DNA of 64,000 bases, from assembly GCF_003369835.1 (NCBI RefSeq), contig NZ_QPMJ01000003.1, forward strand, positions 124,001 to 188,000. Direction: 5' to 3'. The position numbers and the translations under genes are program-made. Source of the stretch: Halorussus rarus (GTDB taxonomy: Archaea > Halobacteriota > Halobacteria > Halobacteriales > Haladaptataceae). The notes beneath the pieces were generated by a model that worked only from the letters and a program-made list of their open reading frames with translations, was not told where the DNA came from and made no database searches. Positions 34,887 through 44,720 of the stretch are shown here, one piece after another. Numbering within the stretch: the first letter of the stretch is position 1; every line of letters begins with the position of its first letter.

Positions 34887-35771
34887 TCACGCCGAGGCGT
34901 TCGCGGCCCGACCGGTCGGCGGGTCCCGCGGATCGACGTCGACCTCCACCGTGCCGGTAACGGTCGTCCAGCCGTCCTGCGGGCCGCGGAGAGCGACCTC
35001 GACGCCGTCGCGGTAGGTGTCGTAGTTCCAGCCGAACATCCACCAGGCGTTCTCGCCCTGGACGCGCTCGACGACGTCCACCCTGACCGTCTCGTCGGCC
35101 TCGTAGGACGCGTACACGGCCGAGTCGTACTCGTAGCACCGGAGCCAGTCGGCGGCCGGGAAGCCGCAGGCGGTCGGTCGGCGGGCCGAGCGTGGACGGA
35201 ACAGGGGCTCGCCGCTCCACGGGTCGGCGGTCTCGACCGCGCCGTCGGCCGGCACCGTCACGGTCAGCAGCGTCCCGGCGTCGGCGTCCCGCGTCATGTT
35301 GGGGTTCGCGGGGTCGTACTCGCCGGCCGGAATCTCGACGCGCTCGCCCCGACCGTCCGCCTCGACGTACTCGTAGTAGCGGGGCGCGACCGCGACCCGG
35401 TCGGCCCGGAGTCGGAGCATCGGCCCGCGCTCGGTCTCGACGACGTCGTAGGTGAAGTTGTCGTCCGCGGCGTTGCCCCGCTCGACCAGCGCCGCGTCGA
35501 GGGACGGGTCGTCGGCCCCGTCGACGCCGAGCGGAACCGGGACGTAGAGCGCGACGTTCTCCAGCGTCTCGTTGGTGTTCACCGCGAGCTCGTAGGTGTA
35601 GCCGCTCTCGTAGCTCGTCCGGTAGAGGTGCTCGGCGTACAGCCAGAGCCCGCCGGCCAGCACGGCGACGACGACCAGGGCGGCGGCCCCGGTCACGAGT
35701 CCGATGCGTCGCCAGTCGCGCCCCGACGGGTCGGACGGCTCCTCGTCGGCCGGCGCCGAGCTGTCGCTCAT
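34887..35771 (-). CDS. single-helix membrane protein with large external domain
   Basis: The 294-residue protein has a short acidic cytoplasmic N-terminus, one membrane helix (about residues 27-46, IGLVTGAAALVVVAVLAGGL) and an external acidic domain with N-x-T/S sites (NTNETLEN, NFTYD, PNMTRD). Two Cys residues (ACGFPAADWLRCYEY) may pair. No known domain is recognised. It lies upstream of the Tat-exported Thr-rich protein gene on the same strand. Confidence 0.7.
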   Translation of the reverse strand: MSDSSAPADEEPSDPSGRDWRRIGLVTGAAALVVVAVLAGGLWLYAEHLYRTSYESGYTYELAVNTNETLENVALYVPVPLGVDGADDPSLDAALVERGNAADDNFTYDVVETERGPMLRLRADRVAVAPRYYEYVEADGRGERVEIPAGEYDPANPNMTRDADAGTLLTVTVPADGAVETADPWSGEPLFRPRSARRPTACGFPAADWLRCYEYDSAVYASYEADETVRVDVVERVQGENAWWMFGWNYDTYRDGVEVALRGPQDGWTTVTGTVEVDVDPRDPPTGRAANASA

Positions 35772-35872
35772 ACGCCGAGTCCACACAGCAGGAGGCGAAA
35801 GAGGTGGCGGTCGGGCACACGTGACGAAGAGATGGCGGTCACGCGCCTGGGCCGCGTCGACCTCGAAGCCGT

Positions 35873-37114
35873 TTACACGCCGGTGGAGTAGCGCAGGATG
35901 CCGGCGACCCCGCCGAACGCCGACTGGAGCTGCTCGCCCTTCTCGAAGTCGGTCGAGATGAACTTGGTCTCCGTGCCGCGCTGCTCGGCGATGGTCATCA
36001 GGTGCTCGATGGCGTCCTCGCGCTCGACGACCTCGGCCTCGCTCCCGTCCTCGCAGGTGTGGTCGGGGGTGTCCTGGCGCTGGTCGACGAACTCGAACTC
36101 CTCCTTCTCGCCGCAGTCGTACACCACGACGTCCTTGCGGAGGTCCTCGGAGAGCAGGAGCCGGTCGACCGACCCCATCACCAGGTTCTTGCGGGTCGGC
36201 TCGAAGCCGTAGGTCGCCTTGTTGCCGTCGTGGAGCTGCTTGAAGAACTCCTCCATCTCCTTCTTGTCCTTCATCACCTCGGCGTCGGCCAGCGCCTCCT
36301 CGGCGCTGTCCACCAGGTCGTACAGCCCCGACTCGTCGGTGTAGGCCACGTCGAACTTGCCCAGCACCTTCTGCTGGATCTCGTGGTGGAGGTAGTCGCC
36401 GTCGAGGAACTCGTCCTTCGTCGGCGAGGGGCCGCCCACGAGCACGCCGTCTAACTCCTCGCGCTCGGGGACGAACAGGTCGTTGGCCATCTCGGCGACC
36501 TCCTGGTAGAAGTTGTCGATGGCCTCGAGCCGGAGCCGGGCGAACCGCTGGGCGGACTGACCGCCTTTGCGCTGCTTGCCCGGCACCAGCGAGGAGGCGG
36601 ACTTGACGGGCTCGACCCGCTTGCCACGGAGCCAGCCGACGTTGGCCTCCCGCCGGTCGAGCACGACGAGGCCGTACAGCCCCTTGTCGGCCAGCATGTG
36701 CTCTAACGGCTCGGTCAGGAACGACGAGTCGCAGTGGTAGCGGAACGACTGGATGGGCTCGGGCGGGTCCTCCAGCACCCTCGTTATCATCTCGGTCTGA
36801 CCGCCGCCGGAGTCGATGGCGCCGCTGAACAGGACGATGCCGTTGTCCGGCGGGTAGACGTCGTAGTAGCGCAGCCGGTCCTTGATGGAGGTGAGCGCGT
36901 CCTGGACGTTCGTGCGGGTCTGCTTCGACTTGATGTTCGACGCCTCGCTGTGCTCCTGGGTGACGTGGGCCACCACGTCGCTGATCTGCTTGTCGGGCGG
37001 AATGTAGATGGTGACGAGCTGAGTCCCGGACCCTTCGTAGTCCCTGAGGTCCTCGATGACCTTCTGGAACTCGTACTTCTTCCTGTCGGACTGCTCGCCG
37101 TCGTCGTCACTCAT
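35873..37114 (-). CDS. prf1: peptide chain release factor aRF1
   Basis: aRF1 recognises all three stop codons and releases the finished peptide in the ribosome. The 413-residue protein carries the stop-decoding NIKS motif (SEASNIKSKQTRTNV, near residue 60), the catalytic GGQ motif (GKQRKGGQSAQRFARL, about 180-195) and a C-terminal domain with CGEKEEFEFVDQ and DHTCEDGSEAEVV. Length and motifs are standard. It is transcribed away from minD across a 293-bp gap. Confidence 0.97.
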   Translation of the reverse strand: MSDDDGEQSDRKKYEFQKVIEDLRDYEGSGTQLVTIYIPPDKQISDVVAHVTQEHSEASNIKSKQTRTNVQDALTSIKDRLRYYDVYPPDNGIVLFSGAIDSGGGQTEMITRVLEDPPEPIQSFRYHCDSSFLTEPLEHMLADKGLYGLVVLDRREANVGWLRGKRVEPVKSASSLVPGKQRKGGQSAQRFARLRLEAIDNFYQEVAEMANDLFVPEREELDGVLVGGPSPTKDEFLDGDYLHHEIQQKVLGKFDVAYTDESGLYDLVDSAEEALADAEVMKDKKEMEEFFKQLHDGNKATYGFEPTRKNLVMGSVDRLLLSEDLRKDVVVYDCGEKEEFEFVDQRQDTPDHTCEDGSEAEVVEREDAIEHLMTIAEQRGTETKFISTDFEKGEQLQSAFGGVAGILRYSTGV

Positions 37115-37278
37115 TACGGGTATCTAGCCGCCCCAGCCGGTAAGTAACCTGCGACCTTCAGTCCGCGAGTGCGCGCGCCGCGGGCGGGTTCGGCGCCGAA
37201 TGGAGCCCGGCGCGGCCGCGTCGATCCGGGTCCGACGCCGACCTGTGCGTCCGGCGAGCGCCCCCGAACGGTACCGTC

Positions 37279-37332
37279 GACCGACGACCACCGACCGCTT
37301 CCTGAGGGACGACCGCCACTCGGTCGTCGGTC
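37279..37332 (+). promoter_or_regulatory. long-arm inverted repeat upstream of the MinD-like gene
   Basis: gaccgacgacc (37279-37289) and ggtcgtcggtc (37322-37332) are perfect 11-bp inverted arms with a 32-base loop. The right arm ends about 35 bp before the TATA box of the MinD-like gene. It could be an operator pair, or a hairpin in a transcript passing through. No gene is supported in the surrounding 293-bp gap. Confidence 0.45.
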
Positions 37333-37367
37333 CCCGCCATCGAACCTGTCGTCCGGGACGGAGTAAC

Positions 37368-37375
37368 TTTATATG
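37368..37375 (+). promoter_or_regulatory. TATA box of the MinD-like gene
   Basis: tttatatg is a strong TATA-like element 33-40 bp upstream of the ATG, in otherwise G+C-rich DNA. The transcript leader would be about 10 nt. Confidence 0.7.
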
Positions 37376-37407
37376 CGTATCATGGTTCGGTTGGGACAAC
37401 GAGTATC

Positions 37408-39174
37408 ATGTCCGACACGGTATACGCGGTAGCGAGCGGCAAGGGAGGTGTCGGGAAGACAACGACGGCCATCAACCTCGGGGCGATGCTGGCCGACCGG
37501 GGCCACGCGGTCGTGGTCGTCGACACCGACCTCGGGATGGCGAACCTCGCGGACTTCCTCGACTTCGAGATCGAGACCCCGACGCTCCACGAGGTGCTGG
37601 CCGGCGAGGCGTCGTTCGCCGACGCCGTCTACGAGGCGCCGGGCGACATCGACGTCCTGCCGAGCGCGACCGACATCGAGGCGTTCGTCAAGTCCGACCC
37701 CGCGAACCTCCAGTCGGTGGTCGACGACCTCCGGGAGGAGTACGACTACGTCCTGCTCGACACGGGCGCGGGCGTCAGCTACGACACCCTGGTGCCGCTG
37801 GCGCTGGCCGACCGGGTGCTGCTGGTCGCGACGCCCGACGTCGCCTCGGTCCGGGACACCGCCAAGACCGGCGAGCTCGCCGAGCGGGTCGAGAGCGAGG
37901 TCAGGGGCGCCGTGCTGACCCAGCGCAGCAGCGACATCCTCAACGCCGACGACGTCGAGGAGACGCTGGGCACGGACGTCCTCGCGGTGGTTCCCCAGGA
38001 CGAGGCGGTCCCGATGGGTATCGACGCCGGCCGGCCGCTTGCTGCGTTCGCCCCCAACGCTCCCGCCGGCCAGGCCTACCGCGACCTCGCCGCGGTGCTG
38101 ACCGGGGACGCCGACCCCGACCCCGAACTCGACTTCGACGGCGCGGCCGACGGCGACGCGGCCGAATCGAGCGACGGCCTCGGCGCGGACGCCCTCAGCG
38201 GCTCCGAGCGGGCCGCGAACCTCCGGGATACCCTCGGCGACAGCGACGGGAGCGAGGGCCTGCTCGGCGGCGAACTCGCGAACGCGGCCGACGAGATCCG
38301 CGCCCAGGCGAAGGCGAACGCGGCCTCGTCGGCCGACCGGACCGACGCCGAAAGCGGGGACGAGAGCGCGGTCGACGCGGGAACCGCAGACCGCGACCCT
38401 CCCGCGACCGACCCTGACGAGGCCGACGGCGCGAAGGGCGACGAGGCGGCGTCGGCTGACGCGAGCGAGGACGAAGGCGAAGTGGCATCGGCTGGCGCGA
38501 CTGAGGACGATGCGGCGTCGACCGGCGCGAGCGGGGCCCGGAGCGTCGACGACCTCCTCGACGAGCACATCAGCGACGAGCGCCTCGGCGGTCCCGCCGC
38601 ATCGGGTGACGGCGACCCGCTCGCCCAGGTCGGCGAGGAGCTCTCCGGCGACGACGCGGCCGCCACCGGCGCGGGGAACGATGCGTCGGGTAGCACCGCC
38701 CCGGCGGACGGCGGGAGCGACGACCCGCTCGCGGCCGAGGACGGCGCCGCGGAGACCGGCGACCCCTTCGCCGAGGCGGAGGACCCGCTCGCCGCGGACG
38801 CGAGCGACGGCCAGTCCTCGTCGCCGGCCGAGACGCCCGGAGACGCGGCGACCAGCGAAACGTCCCGCGAAGCAGCGTCGACTTCCGGCACCGCCGACGA
38901 ACCGGAGTCGGAGCCGGCGGTCGAGCCCGCCGAGGTTCGAACCGAGGCCGCCGAGGAGTCGAGCGAGTCGGCGACCGACCAGGAGGGGGACGACGTCGCG
39001 GGCGCGGTCCCGTTCGAGGAGCGGGACCTCCAGCGCCCCGCCGACGAGTCGGCCGAATCCCCCGACGGCGACGACGAAACCGAGGAAAAGGGTCGGGCCG
39101 ACGAGGGGACGCGCGACGACGAACCCGGCGAGGACGGCGGCGTGCTGGGCCGCCTCGGGTCGATATTCAAGTAG
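37408..39174 (+). CDS. minD4: MinD-family ATPase with long acidic tail (MinD4-like)
   Basis: A 588-residue protein with an N-terminal deviant-Walker ATPase: SGKGGVGKTTTAINLG (residues 10-25), DTDLGMANLADF and the later DTGAGVSYDTLVPLALADRV. The ATPase ends near residue 235. About 350 residues of Asp/Glu/Ala/Ser-rich disordered sequence follow, ending in a short amphipathic-looking segment GGVLGRLGSIFK. This layout matches Haloferax MinD4, reported to control polar placement of archaella and chemosensory arrays. The terminal segment may be a membrane-targeting sequence, as in bacterial MinD. That part is inference. Confidence 0.85.
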   Translation: MSDTVYAVASGKGGVGKTTTAINLGAMLADRGHAVVVVDTDLGMANLADFLDFEIETPTLHEVLAGEASFADAVYEAPGDIDVLPSATDIEAFVKSDPANLQSVVDDLREEYDYVLLDTGAGVSYDTLVPLALADRVLLVATPDVASVRDTAKTGELAERVESEVRGAVLTQRSSDILNADDVEETLGTDVLAVVPQDEAVPMGIDAGRPLAAFAPNAPAGQAYRDLAAVLTGDADPDPELDFDGAADGDAAESSDGLGADALSGSERAANLRDTLGDSDGSEGLLGGELANAADEIRAQAKANAASSADRTDAESGDESAVDAGTADRDPPATDPDEADGAKGDEAASADASEDEGEVASAGATEDDAASTGASGARSVDDLLDEHISDERLGGPAASGDGDPLAQVGEELSGDDAAATGAGNDASGSTAPADGGSDDPLAAEDGAAETGDPFAEAEDPLAADASDGQSSSPAETPGDAATSETSREAASTSGTADEPESEPAVEPAEVRTEAAEESSESATDQEGDDVAGAVPFEERDLQRPADESAESPDGDDETEEKGRADEGTRDDEPGEDGGVLGRLGSIFK

Positions 39175-39216
39175 AACCGACAACCTCTAAGGAGCTTCGC
39201 CGTCGAAGCTATCACC

Positions 39217-39354
39217 ATGGCAGACGATAGTTCGGTTTCGTTCTGGTGGGTACTGCTGTTCGTGTTGCTGACGCTCGCGGTCACCGCCGGCGCGGTCCTC
39301 TTCGTCGGCGGCGACCTCATCGTCCCGCCGTCCGGGTTCGTGCTCCCCGTCTGA
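39217..39354 (+). CDS. 45-residue single-helix membrane protein
   Basis: The frame reads MADDSSVSFWWVLLFVLLTL and ends PPSGFVLPV. After a short polar start there is one hydrophobic segment (about residues 9-30), a Gly/Asp turn and a hydrophobic tail. It lies 42 bp after the MinD-like gene on the same strand and has haloarchaeal codon use. It may be co-transcribed and could help place MinD at the membrane. That role is speculation from position only. Confidence 0.6.
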   Translation: MADDSSVSFWWVLLFVLLTLAVTAGAVLFVGGDLIVPPSGFVLPV

Positions 39355-39394
39355 TTCTGCGGTTGTCCGGTCCAGCGAACGCGTCGCCCGACTC

Positions 39395-41170
39395 CTACAT
39401 CGACCGGGGTGCGGCGACGCCCAGGACCTGGAGGGCGTTGCCGACCGCGTGCTTCGACGCCGCGACCAGCGCCAGCCGCGCGTCCCGGAGGTCGTCGTCG
39501 ACGTCGTCGGAAAGCACCGGGCACTCGCGGTAGAACGCGTTGAACGTCTCGGCGATCTCCCGGGTGTAGGTCGCGACCACGTGGGGTTCGAGGTCGGCGG
39601 CGGCCTCCTCGATGACGGCGGGGAAGCGCGCGACGACCTCCAGCAGTTCGCGCTCGGCCGCGGTGTCGAGCAGGTCGGCGTCGACGTCCCCGGCGAGTTC
39701 CGCCGACCCCGCGGGGTCGATGCCCGCCTCTTCGAGGATGCCGCAGCAGCGCGCGTGGACGTACTGGACGTACGGCGCGCTCTGGGCCTCGAAGTCGAGC
39801 GCCCGGTCCCACTCGAAGGTGATGGCCTTGGTCGGCTGCTTCGAGACGATGTCGTACCGGACCGCGCCGATGCCGACCTGCTCGGCGATGCGCTCGACGT
39901 CCTCGTCGGTCAGGTCGTCGTCGCGGATGCGGTCGTCGAGCCGGGTCTCGACCTCCTCGCGGGCCCGGTCGATGGCCTCGTCGAGCAGGTCGTCGAGGTC
40001 GATGCCGGTTCCCGCGCGCGTCGACATCTTCCCCTCGGGGAGGTTGACGTAGGAGTAGATGACCTGCTCCAGTTGGTCGGTGTCGTTGCCCAGCAGGTCG
40101 AGCGTGGCGGTCATCTGGTCGGCCTGGAGCTTGTGGTCCTCGCCGAGCACGGTGACGGCGCGGTCGTACTCGTCGAACTTCCACTCGTGGTGGGCGAGGT
40201 CGCGGGTCGCGTAGAGTGTGGTGCCGTCCGACCGCAGGAAGACGAAGTTCTTCTCGATGCCGAACGCCGAGAGGTCGAGCTGCCAGGCGTCCTCCTCGTA
40301 GACGGCCTCGTCCAGCTCCTTCAGGCGCTCGACCACGTCGTCGGCCGACCCGTCCCGGAGGAACCGGGTCTCCTTGACGAACTCGTCGAACTCCGCGGGG
40401 AGGCGGTCGAGCGTCTCGCGCATCCCGCCGAGCACGGTGTCGACGACCGCCTGGACGCGCTCGTAGGTCTCCGCGTCGCCCTCCTCCAGTCCCTGCATGA
40501 TGGCCTGTATCTCGGCCTCCGCCGCCTCGACCTCGTCGGGGTCGCCGTTCTCCAGGAAGTCGTTGCCCGTCCGGTAGTAGCGCACCAGGTCGTAGTCGGC
40601 CTTGTCGCGCTCGGGCTCGGAGTCGAGGTCCGACTCGTCGAACGTCTCGTAGGCCCAGGTGAACACCGCCATCTGACGGCCCGCGTCGTTGACGTAGTAG
40701 TGGCGGTCGACGTCGTGGCCCGCGAACGAGAGGACCCGCGCCACCGCGTCGCCGACGATGGGGTTGCGCGCCCGGCCGACGTGGACCGGCCCGGTCGGGT
40801 TCGCGGAGGTGTGCTCGACGACGACCTGTTGGCCGGTGGAATCGAGGTGGCCGAAGTCGGCCGACTGGGCCTGCTCGACCGTGCCGGCGTAGTAGGCGTC
40901 GCTCGGCGCGAAGTTGACGTAGGCTCCCTGCGCCGAGGCGCCCTCGATCAGGTCGTACTCGGCGACGTCGATCTCGTCGGCAATCTGGCCTGCGACTTGG
41001 GGCGGGGGCGCGCCGACCTCGCCGGCCAGGCGGAACGCCGCGCTGGAGGCGAGCACGGCGTCGACGCCCTCCGGCGGGTCCTCGACCCCGAGGTCGTCGG
41101 TCGGCAGGTCGAGCGCGTCGAGCGCGGAGACGAGCGCGGCCTCCACCTCGTCCCGGAACTGGAGATACAT
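39395..41170 (-). CDS. argS: arginyl-tRNA synthetase
   Basis: A 591-residue class I synthetase that charges tRNA-Arg. It has the N-terminal Add-1 domain, [20 protein letters not shown] with the HIGH-type motif written HVGR, and the KMSKS equivalent as [14 protein letters not shown]. The C-terminal anticodon-binding domain ends [11 protein letters not shown]. The start at [17 protein letters not shown] is chosen because the sequence before it is basic and non-conserved. It is convergent with the 45-residue membrane protein gene. Confidence 0.96.
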   Translation of the reverse strand: MYLQFRDEVEAALVSALDALDLPTDDLGVEDPPEGVDAVLASSAAFRLAGEVGAPPPQVAGQIADEIDVAEYDLIEGASAQGAYVNFAPSDAYYAGTVEQAQSADFGHLDSTGQQVVVEHTSANPTGPVHVGRARNPIVGDAVARVLSFAGHDVDRHYYVNDAGRQMAVFTWAYETFDESDLDSEPERDKADYDLVRYYRTGNDFLENGDPDEVEAAEAEIQAIMQGLEEGDAETYERVQAVVDTVLGGMRETLDRLPAEFDEFVKETRFLRDGSADDVVERLKELDEAVYEEDAWQLDLSAFGIEKNFVFLRSDGTTLYATRDLAHHEWKFDEYDRAVTVLGEDHKLQADQMTATLDLLGNDTDQLEQVIYSYVNLPEGKMSTRAGTGIDLDDLLDEAIDRAREEVETRLDDRIRDDDLTDEDVERIAEQVGIGAVRYDIVSKQPTKAITFEWDRALDFEAQSAPYVQYVHARCCGILEEAGIDPAGSAELAGDVDADLLDTAAERELLEVVARFPAVIEEAAADLEPHVVATYTREIAETFNAFYRECPVLSDDVDDDLRDARLALVAASKHAVGNALQVLGVAAPRSM

Positions 41171-41285
41171 GTTGGTGGTTGGTTTTCGACCGGCGGGTAA
41201 ATGGGTTTCTGAACCGCGGCAGTCGGGGCGGCGCGGACGTAGGCCGAACGGCGACGCACGGACGAGACGTCCACTTCCGTCGGGC

Positions 41286-42467
41286 TCAGACGCGCTCGAC
41301 CAAGGTGGCGATGCCCTGGCCGAAGCCGATACACATCGTGCAGAGGCCGTACCGACCGCCGCAGTCCTCGAGCTGGGCGGCGAGCTTGCCCAGCAGCACC
41401 GCGCCGGTCGCACCCAGCGGGTGGCCGTGGGCGATGGCGCCGCCCCAGACGTTGGTCCGGTCCCAGTCGGCGCCGGTCGCTTCGAGCCACGCCTGTACGA
41501 CCGGGGCGAACGCCTCGTTGACCTCGAACCGGTCGACGTCGGCCACCGTCAGGTCGTTCTGATCGAGAATCTCCTCGGTCGCCGGAATCGGCCCCGTCAG
41601 CATCGTCTTCGGGTCGACGCCGACGACGTGGGTGTCGACGATGCGCACCGACGGCTCCCAGCCGCGGGCCTCGCAGGCCGACTCGGAGGCGACCAGCGTC
41701 GCCGCCGCCCCGTCGACGATGCCCGAGGAGTTGCCGGCGTGGACGACGCCGTCGCCCTCCTCGCGGAACACCAGCGGGAGCTCGTCCAGCGTCTCGCGGT
41801 CGGTCCCGGGTCGCGGGTGCTCGTCGCGCTCGACGGTGACGGCCTCGCCGTCGACCTCGGTCTCCACGGGGACGATCTGGTCGTCGTACTTCCCGGCCTC
41901 GGCCGCCTCGCCCCACCGCCGCTGGGAGTCGACCGCGATGCGGTCGGCCGCCTCGCGTGCGAACCCCCACTCGTCGGCGATGCGCTCGGCGCCCTCGCCC
42001 TGGGAGGTCAGCTCGTCGAAGTGCTCGAAGTACGTCTCGGTGACGTTGGCGGGGTCGGCGTAGCTGCGCTCGTCGGACGCGGCGTCGCTGGCCATCGGGA
42101 CCCGGGTCATGTGCTCGACGCCGCCGGCGACCAGCACGTCGTGCATCCCGCCGCGGACCTGCCCGGCCGCGAAGTTGACGGCCTGCTGGCCCGACCCGCA
42201 CATCCGGTTGAGTTGGACGCCGGGCACGTCCTCGCCCCAGCCGGCGACCATCGGGGCTATCCGGCCGACGTTGAGCCCCTGCTCGCCGACCGGCGTCACG
42301 CAGCCGTAGATGACGTCCTCGACGGCTTCGGCGCCGTCGAACCCGTTTCGCGCCTCCAGCGCCCGCAGGGGTTCGGCCGCGAGGTCCTGCGGATGGGTGT
42401 CGGTGAACGACCCGCCGCGCTTCCCGAGCGGCGTCCGCACCGCGTCGACGATGTACGCGTCTTCCAT
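41286..42467 (-). CDS. acetyl-CoA C-acyltransferase (thiolase)
   Basis: The enzyme cleaves 3-oxoacyl-CoA or condenses two acyl-CoAs. The 393-residue protein has the nucleophilic Cys in [15 protein letters not shown], the NEAFAP motif, the His in [15 protein letters not shown], and the second Cys in [10 protein letters not shown], all in order. It belongs to the degradative thiolase fold. It starts the acyl-CoA gene group that continues to the acyl-CoA synthetase, although strands alternate and it is not one operon. Confidence 0.93.
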   Translation of the reverse strand: MEDAYIVDAVRTPLGKRGGSFTDTHPQDLAAEPLRALEARNGFDGAEAVEDVIYGCVTPVGEQGLNVGRIAPMVAGWGEDVPGVQLNRMCGSGQQAVNFAAGQVRGGMHDVLVAGGVEHMTRVPMASDAASDERSYADPANVTETYFEHFDELTSQGEGAERIADEWGFAREAADRIAVDSQRRWGEAAEAGKYDDQIVPVETEVDGEAVTVERDEHPRPGTDRETLDELPLVFREEGDGVVHAGNSSGIVDGAAATLVASESACEARGWEPSVRIVDTHVVGVDPKTMLTGPIPATEEILDQNDLTVADVDRFEVNEAFAPVVQAWLEATGADWDRTNVWGGAIAHGHPLGATGAVLLGKLAAQLEDCGGRYGLCTMCIGFGQGIATLVERV

Positions 42468-42589
42468 GGCGGGCGGATTCACGCCGACCGGCCTTTACAC
42501 TTCGGGAACGCTCGGCACGCGAAGCGGCGTTCCGCGGTCGCGTTCCCGCCGGATCGCGCTCGCGCCGGTCGCCCCGACCGACTCCGTCC

Positions 42590-43756
42590 CTACCGGATCG
42601 CGTCCGCCTCGCGGAGCGCGGCGAGGTCCGCGTCGGCGAGGCCGACCTCCCGGAGCACCTCGTCGGTGTGCTGGCCGCGCTCCGGGACGCGCTCGTCGGT
42701 CGCCTCGGGTTCGGCGCTGCTCCGCCCGGGGAAGCCGACCCTCGGCGGAGCGTCGTCGGGGCGTTCCACGACGCCGCGGGCCTCGAACTGCGGGTGCTCG
42801 ACCGCCTCCGCGGGCGTGTTGACCGGCGCCGTCATCGTCTCATCGCCCAGCGTCTCCAGCCAGCGCTCGCGCGACCGGCTCGCGAACAGGGCCGCGAGTT
42901 CGTCCCGCAGCGCCTCGCGGACGGCCGGGTCGTCGGTCCCGTGCTTGCCCGTCAGGTCCTCGCGGCCGACCGCCTCGCAGAACGCCGCCCAGAACGCGGG
43001 CTCCAGCGCCGCGAGCGTGACGTACCGCCCGTCCGCGCACTCGTAGACGTCGTACCACGGGACCCCGCCGGTCAGCTCCGTCTCGCCCGGCCGGGGGTTC
43101 CCGCCGGTCAGGGCCGGATACGCGACCGACTGGGAGAACGAGAGCACGACGTCCGACATCGCGACGTCGACGTACTCGCCGCCGGTGTTGCCGAGTTCGC
43201 GCGAGGCGAGCGCGCCCACGACCGCGAACGCGGCGAACAGCCCGCCGCCGAGGTCGGCGACCTGGTAGCCCGGAATCTGCGGCGGCGCGTCGGCGTCCTC
43301 GCGGGTCATGTCGAGCAGGCCGGCGAGGCCGACGTAGTTGAGGTCGTGGCCGGCCCGGTCGGCGTAGGGGCCGGTCTGCCCGTACCCCGAGAGCGAGCAG
43401 TAGACGAGCTCGCCGTTGTGCTTCCGGAGCGTCTCGTAGTCGACCCCCAGCCGGTCGACGACGCCCGGCCGGAACTGCTCGACCACGGCGTCGGCGGACT
43501 CGACCAGCGCGTAGAACGCCTCCCGGCCCGCCTCCGACTTGAGGTCGACGGCGACGCTGCGCTTGCCCCGGTTGACCGAGTCGAACATCGCGCCCACGTC
43601 GCGGTCGGTGAACGGCCCCATCTCCCTGGCGTAGTCGCCGCGGTCGGGGTCCTCGACCTTCACCACGTCCGCCCCGGCGTCGGCCAGCAGCTGGGTCGCG
43701 TACGGACCGGGCAGGAGCCGCGTCAGGTCGAGCACTCGAACGCCGTCGAGTCGCAT
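42590..43756 (-). CDS. CoA-transferase family III protein, alpha-methylacyl-CoA racemase type
   Basis: A 388-residue CaiB/BaiF-fold protein. The sequence carries the three residues used by alpha-methylacyl-CoA racemase (AMACR): H137 in RAGHDLNYVGLAG, D168 in QVADLGGGLFAAF and E252 in LAALEPAFWAAF. Formyl-CoA-type transferases instead use a nucleophilic Asp elsewhere. I therefore infer 2-methylacyl-CoA epimerisation, a step needed to degrade methyl-branched (isoprenoid) chains. It starts MRLDGVRVLDLTRLLPGPYA, the standard family N-terminus. Confidence 0.85.
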   Translation of the reverse strand: MRLDGVRVLDLTRLLPGPYATQLLADAGADVVKVEDPDRGDYAREMGPFTDRDVGAMFDSVNRGKRSVAVDLKSEAGREAFYALVESADAVVEQFRPGVVDRLGVDYETLRKHNGELVYCSLSGYGQTGPYADRAGHDLNYVGLAGLLDMTREDADAPPQIPGYQVADLGGGLFAAFAVVGALASRELGNTGGEYVDVAMSDVVLSFSQSVAYPALTGGNPRPGETELTGGVPWYDVYECADGRYVTLAALEPAFWAAFCEAVGREDLTGKHGTDDPAVREALRDELAALFASRSRERWLETLGDETMTAPVNTPAEAVEHPQFEARGVVERPDDAPPRVGFPGRSSAEPEATDERVPERGQHTDEVLREVGLADADLAALREADAIR

Positions 43757-43877
43757 AGCGCGACCTCGGCCGAGCGGACCTTAAAAGTCGGGGCGGCCGC
43801 GCACGCGACCCGGACGACCGCCGGCCCATCGCCGAGCTATATGTGGCGCGGCCGCCTCGGCATACGGTGACGAGACC

Positions 43878-44672
43878 ATGTCCGATTCGACCTACGAGAC
43901 CATCCGCGTCGAACGCGACGAGAGCGCGGCCACCGTGACGCTCGCCCGGCCGGACCACCTGAACTCGCTCACGCGGGAGCTGACCGAGGAACTGCGCGAC
44001 GCGGTGACGGAACTGACCGCGGACGACGGTGTCCGGTGCATCGTCCTCGCGGGCGCGGGCGACGCCTTCGGCGCCGGCGCCGACCTCGCCCGACTCGACG
44101 GCGACGCCGGGGACGAACCGGTCATCCGGCAGCTCGCGTCGACGCTCCACGAGACGATTCGCCGGCTCCACCGGGCCGAGAAGCCGGTGGTGGTCGGCGT
44201 CGACGGGGTCGCGGCCGGCGCGGGGTTCAGCCTCGCGCTCTCGGGCGACGTGGTGCTCGCGAGCGACGAGGCGCGGTTCGAGTACGCCTACCCCCGGGTC
44301 GGACTCACCGGCGACGGCGGCTCGACCTTCCTCCTCCCGCGGCTGGTCGGCCTCCGCCGGGCGAAGGAGATCGCGCTGCTCGACGAGCCTATCGACCCCG
44401 AACGGGCGGTCGACCTCGGCATCGCGACCGAGGTCGTCGCCGACGACGAGTTCGACGACCGGCTCGACGAGCTCGCATCGCGGCTCGCAGAGGGGCCGAC
44501 GAAGGCGCTCGGCCGGGTGAAGCGGCTCATGACCGAGGGGTTCGACCGCCGGCTCGAGGACCAGCTCGCCGCCGAGACGAACGCCATCGCCGAGTCGACC
44601 CGGACCGAGGACTACGCCAGGGGCCACGACGCCTTCTACGGCGACGACGACCCGGAGTTCGTCGGGCGGTGA
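43878..44672 (+). CDS. enoyl-CoA hydratase/isomerase family protein, PaaG-like
   Basis: The 264-residue crotonase-fold protein has the oxyanion segments AGAGDAFGAGADLARLDG and GVAAGAGFSLALSGDVVL. The two catalytic Glu positions of enoyl-CoA hydratase are Phe (GAGF) and Arg (YPRVGL) here. The following loop, GLTGDGGSTFLLPRLVG, carries an Asp as in PaaG-type isomerases. I infer double-bond isomerisation or another non-hydratase reaction. It is divergent from the racemase-like gene with 121 bp between them, so shared control is plausible. Confidence 0.88.
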   Translation: MSDSTYETIRVERDESAATVTLARPDHLNSLTRELTEELRDAVTELTADDGVRCIVLAGAGDAFGAGADLARLDGDAGDEPVIRQLASTLHETIRRLHRAEKPVVVGVDGVAAGAGFSLALSGDVVLASDEARFEYAYPRVGLTGDGGSTFLLPRLVGLRRAKEIALLDEPIDPERAVDLGIATEVVADDEFDDRLDELASRLAEGPTKALGRVKRLMTEGFDRRLEDQLAAETNAIAESTRTEDYARGHDAFYGDDDPEFVGR

Positions 44673-44720
44673 CCCACCCGTCCGGTGCCGAGACGAGCGC
44701 GCTCGAAGACCCGCAGTTAG

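Noticed and set aside
37115-37407. Small frames in the aRF1-MinD gap
   Set aside because: All are Arg/Pro/Ala-rich on both strands. The region is better explained as promoter DNA with an inverted repeat.
37369-40184. Long minus-strand frames opposite the MinD-like gene
   Set aside because: The plus strand has the Walker motifs and a promoter. The antisense frames are low-complexity Ser/Arg or Val/Gly sequence.
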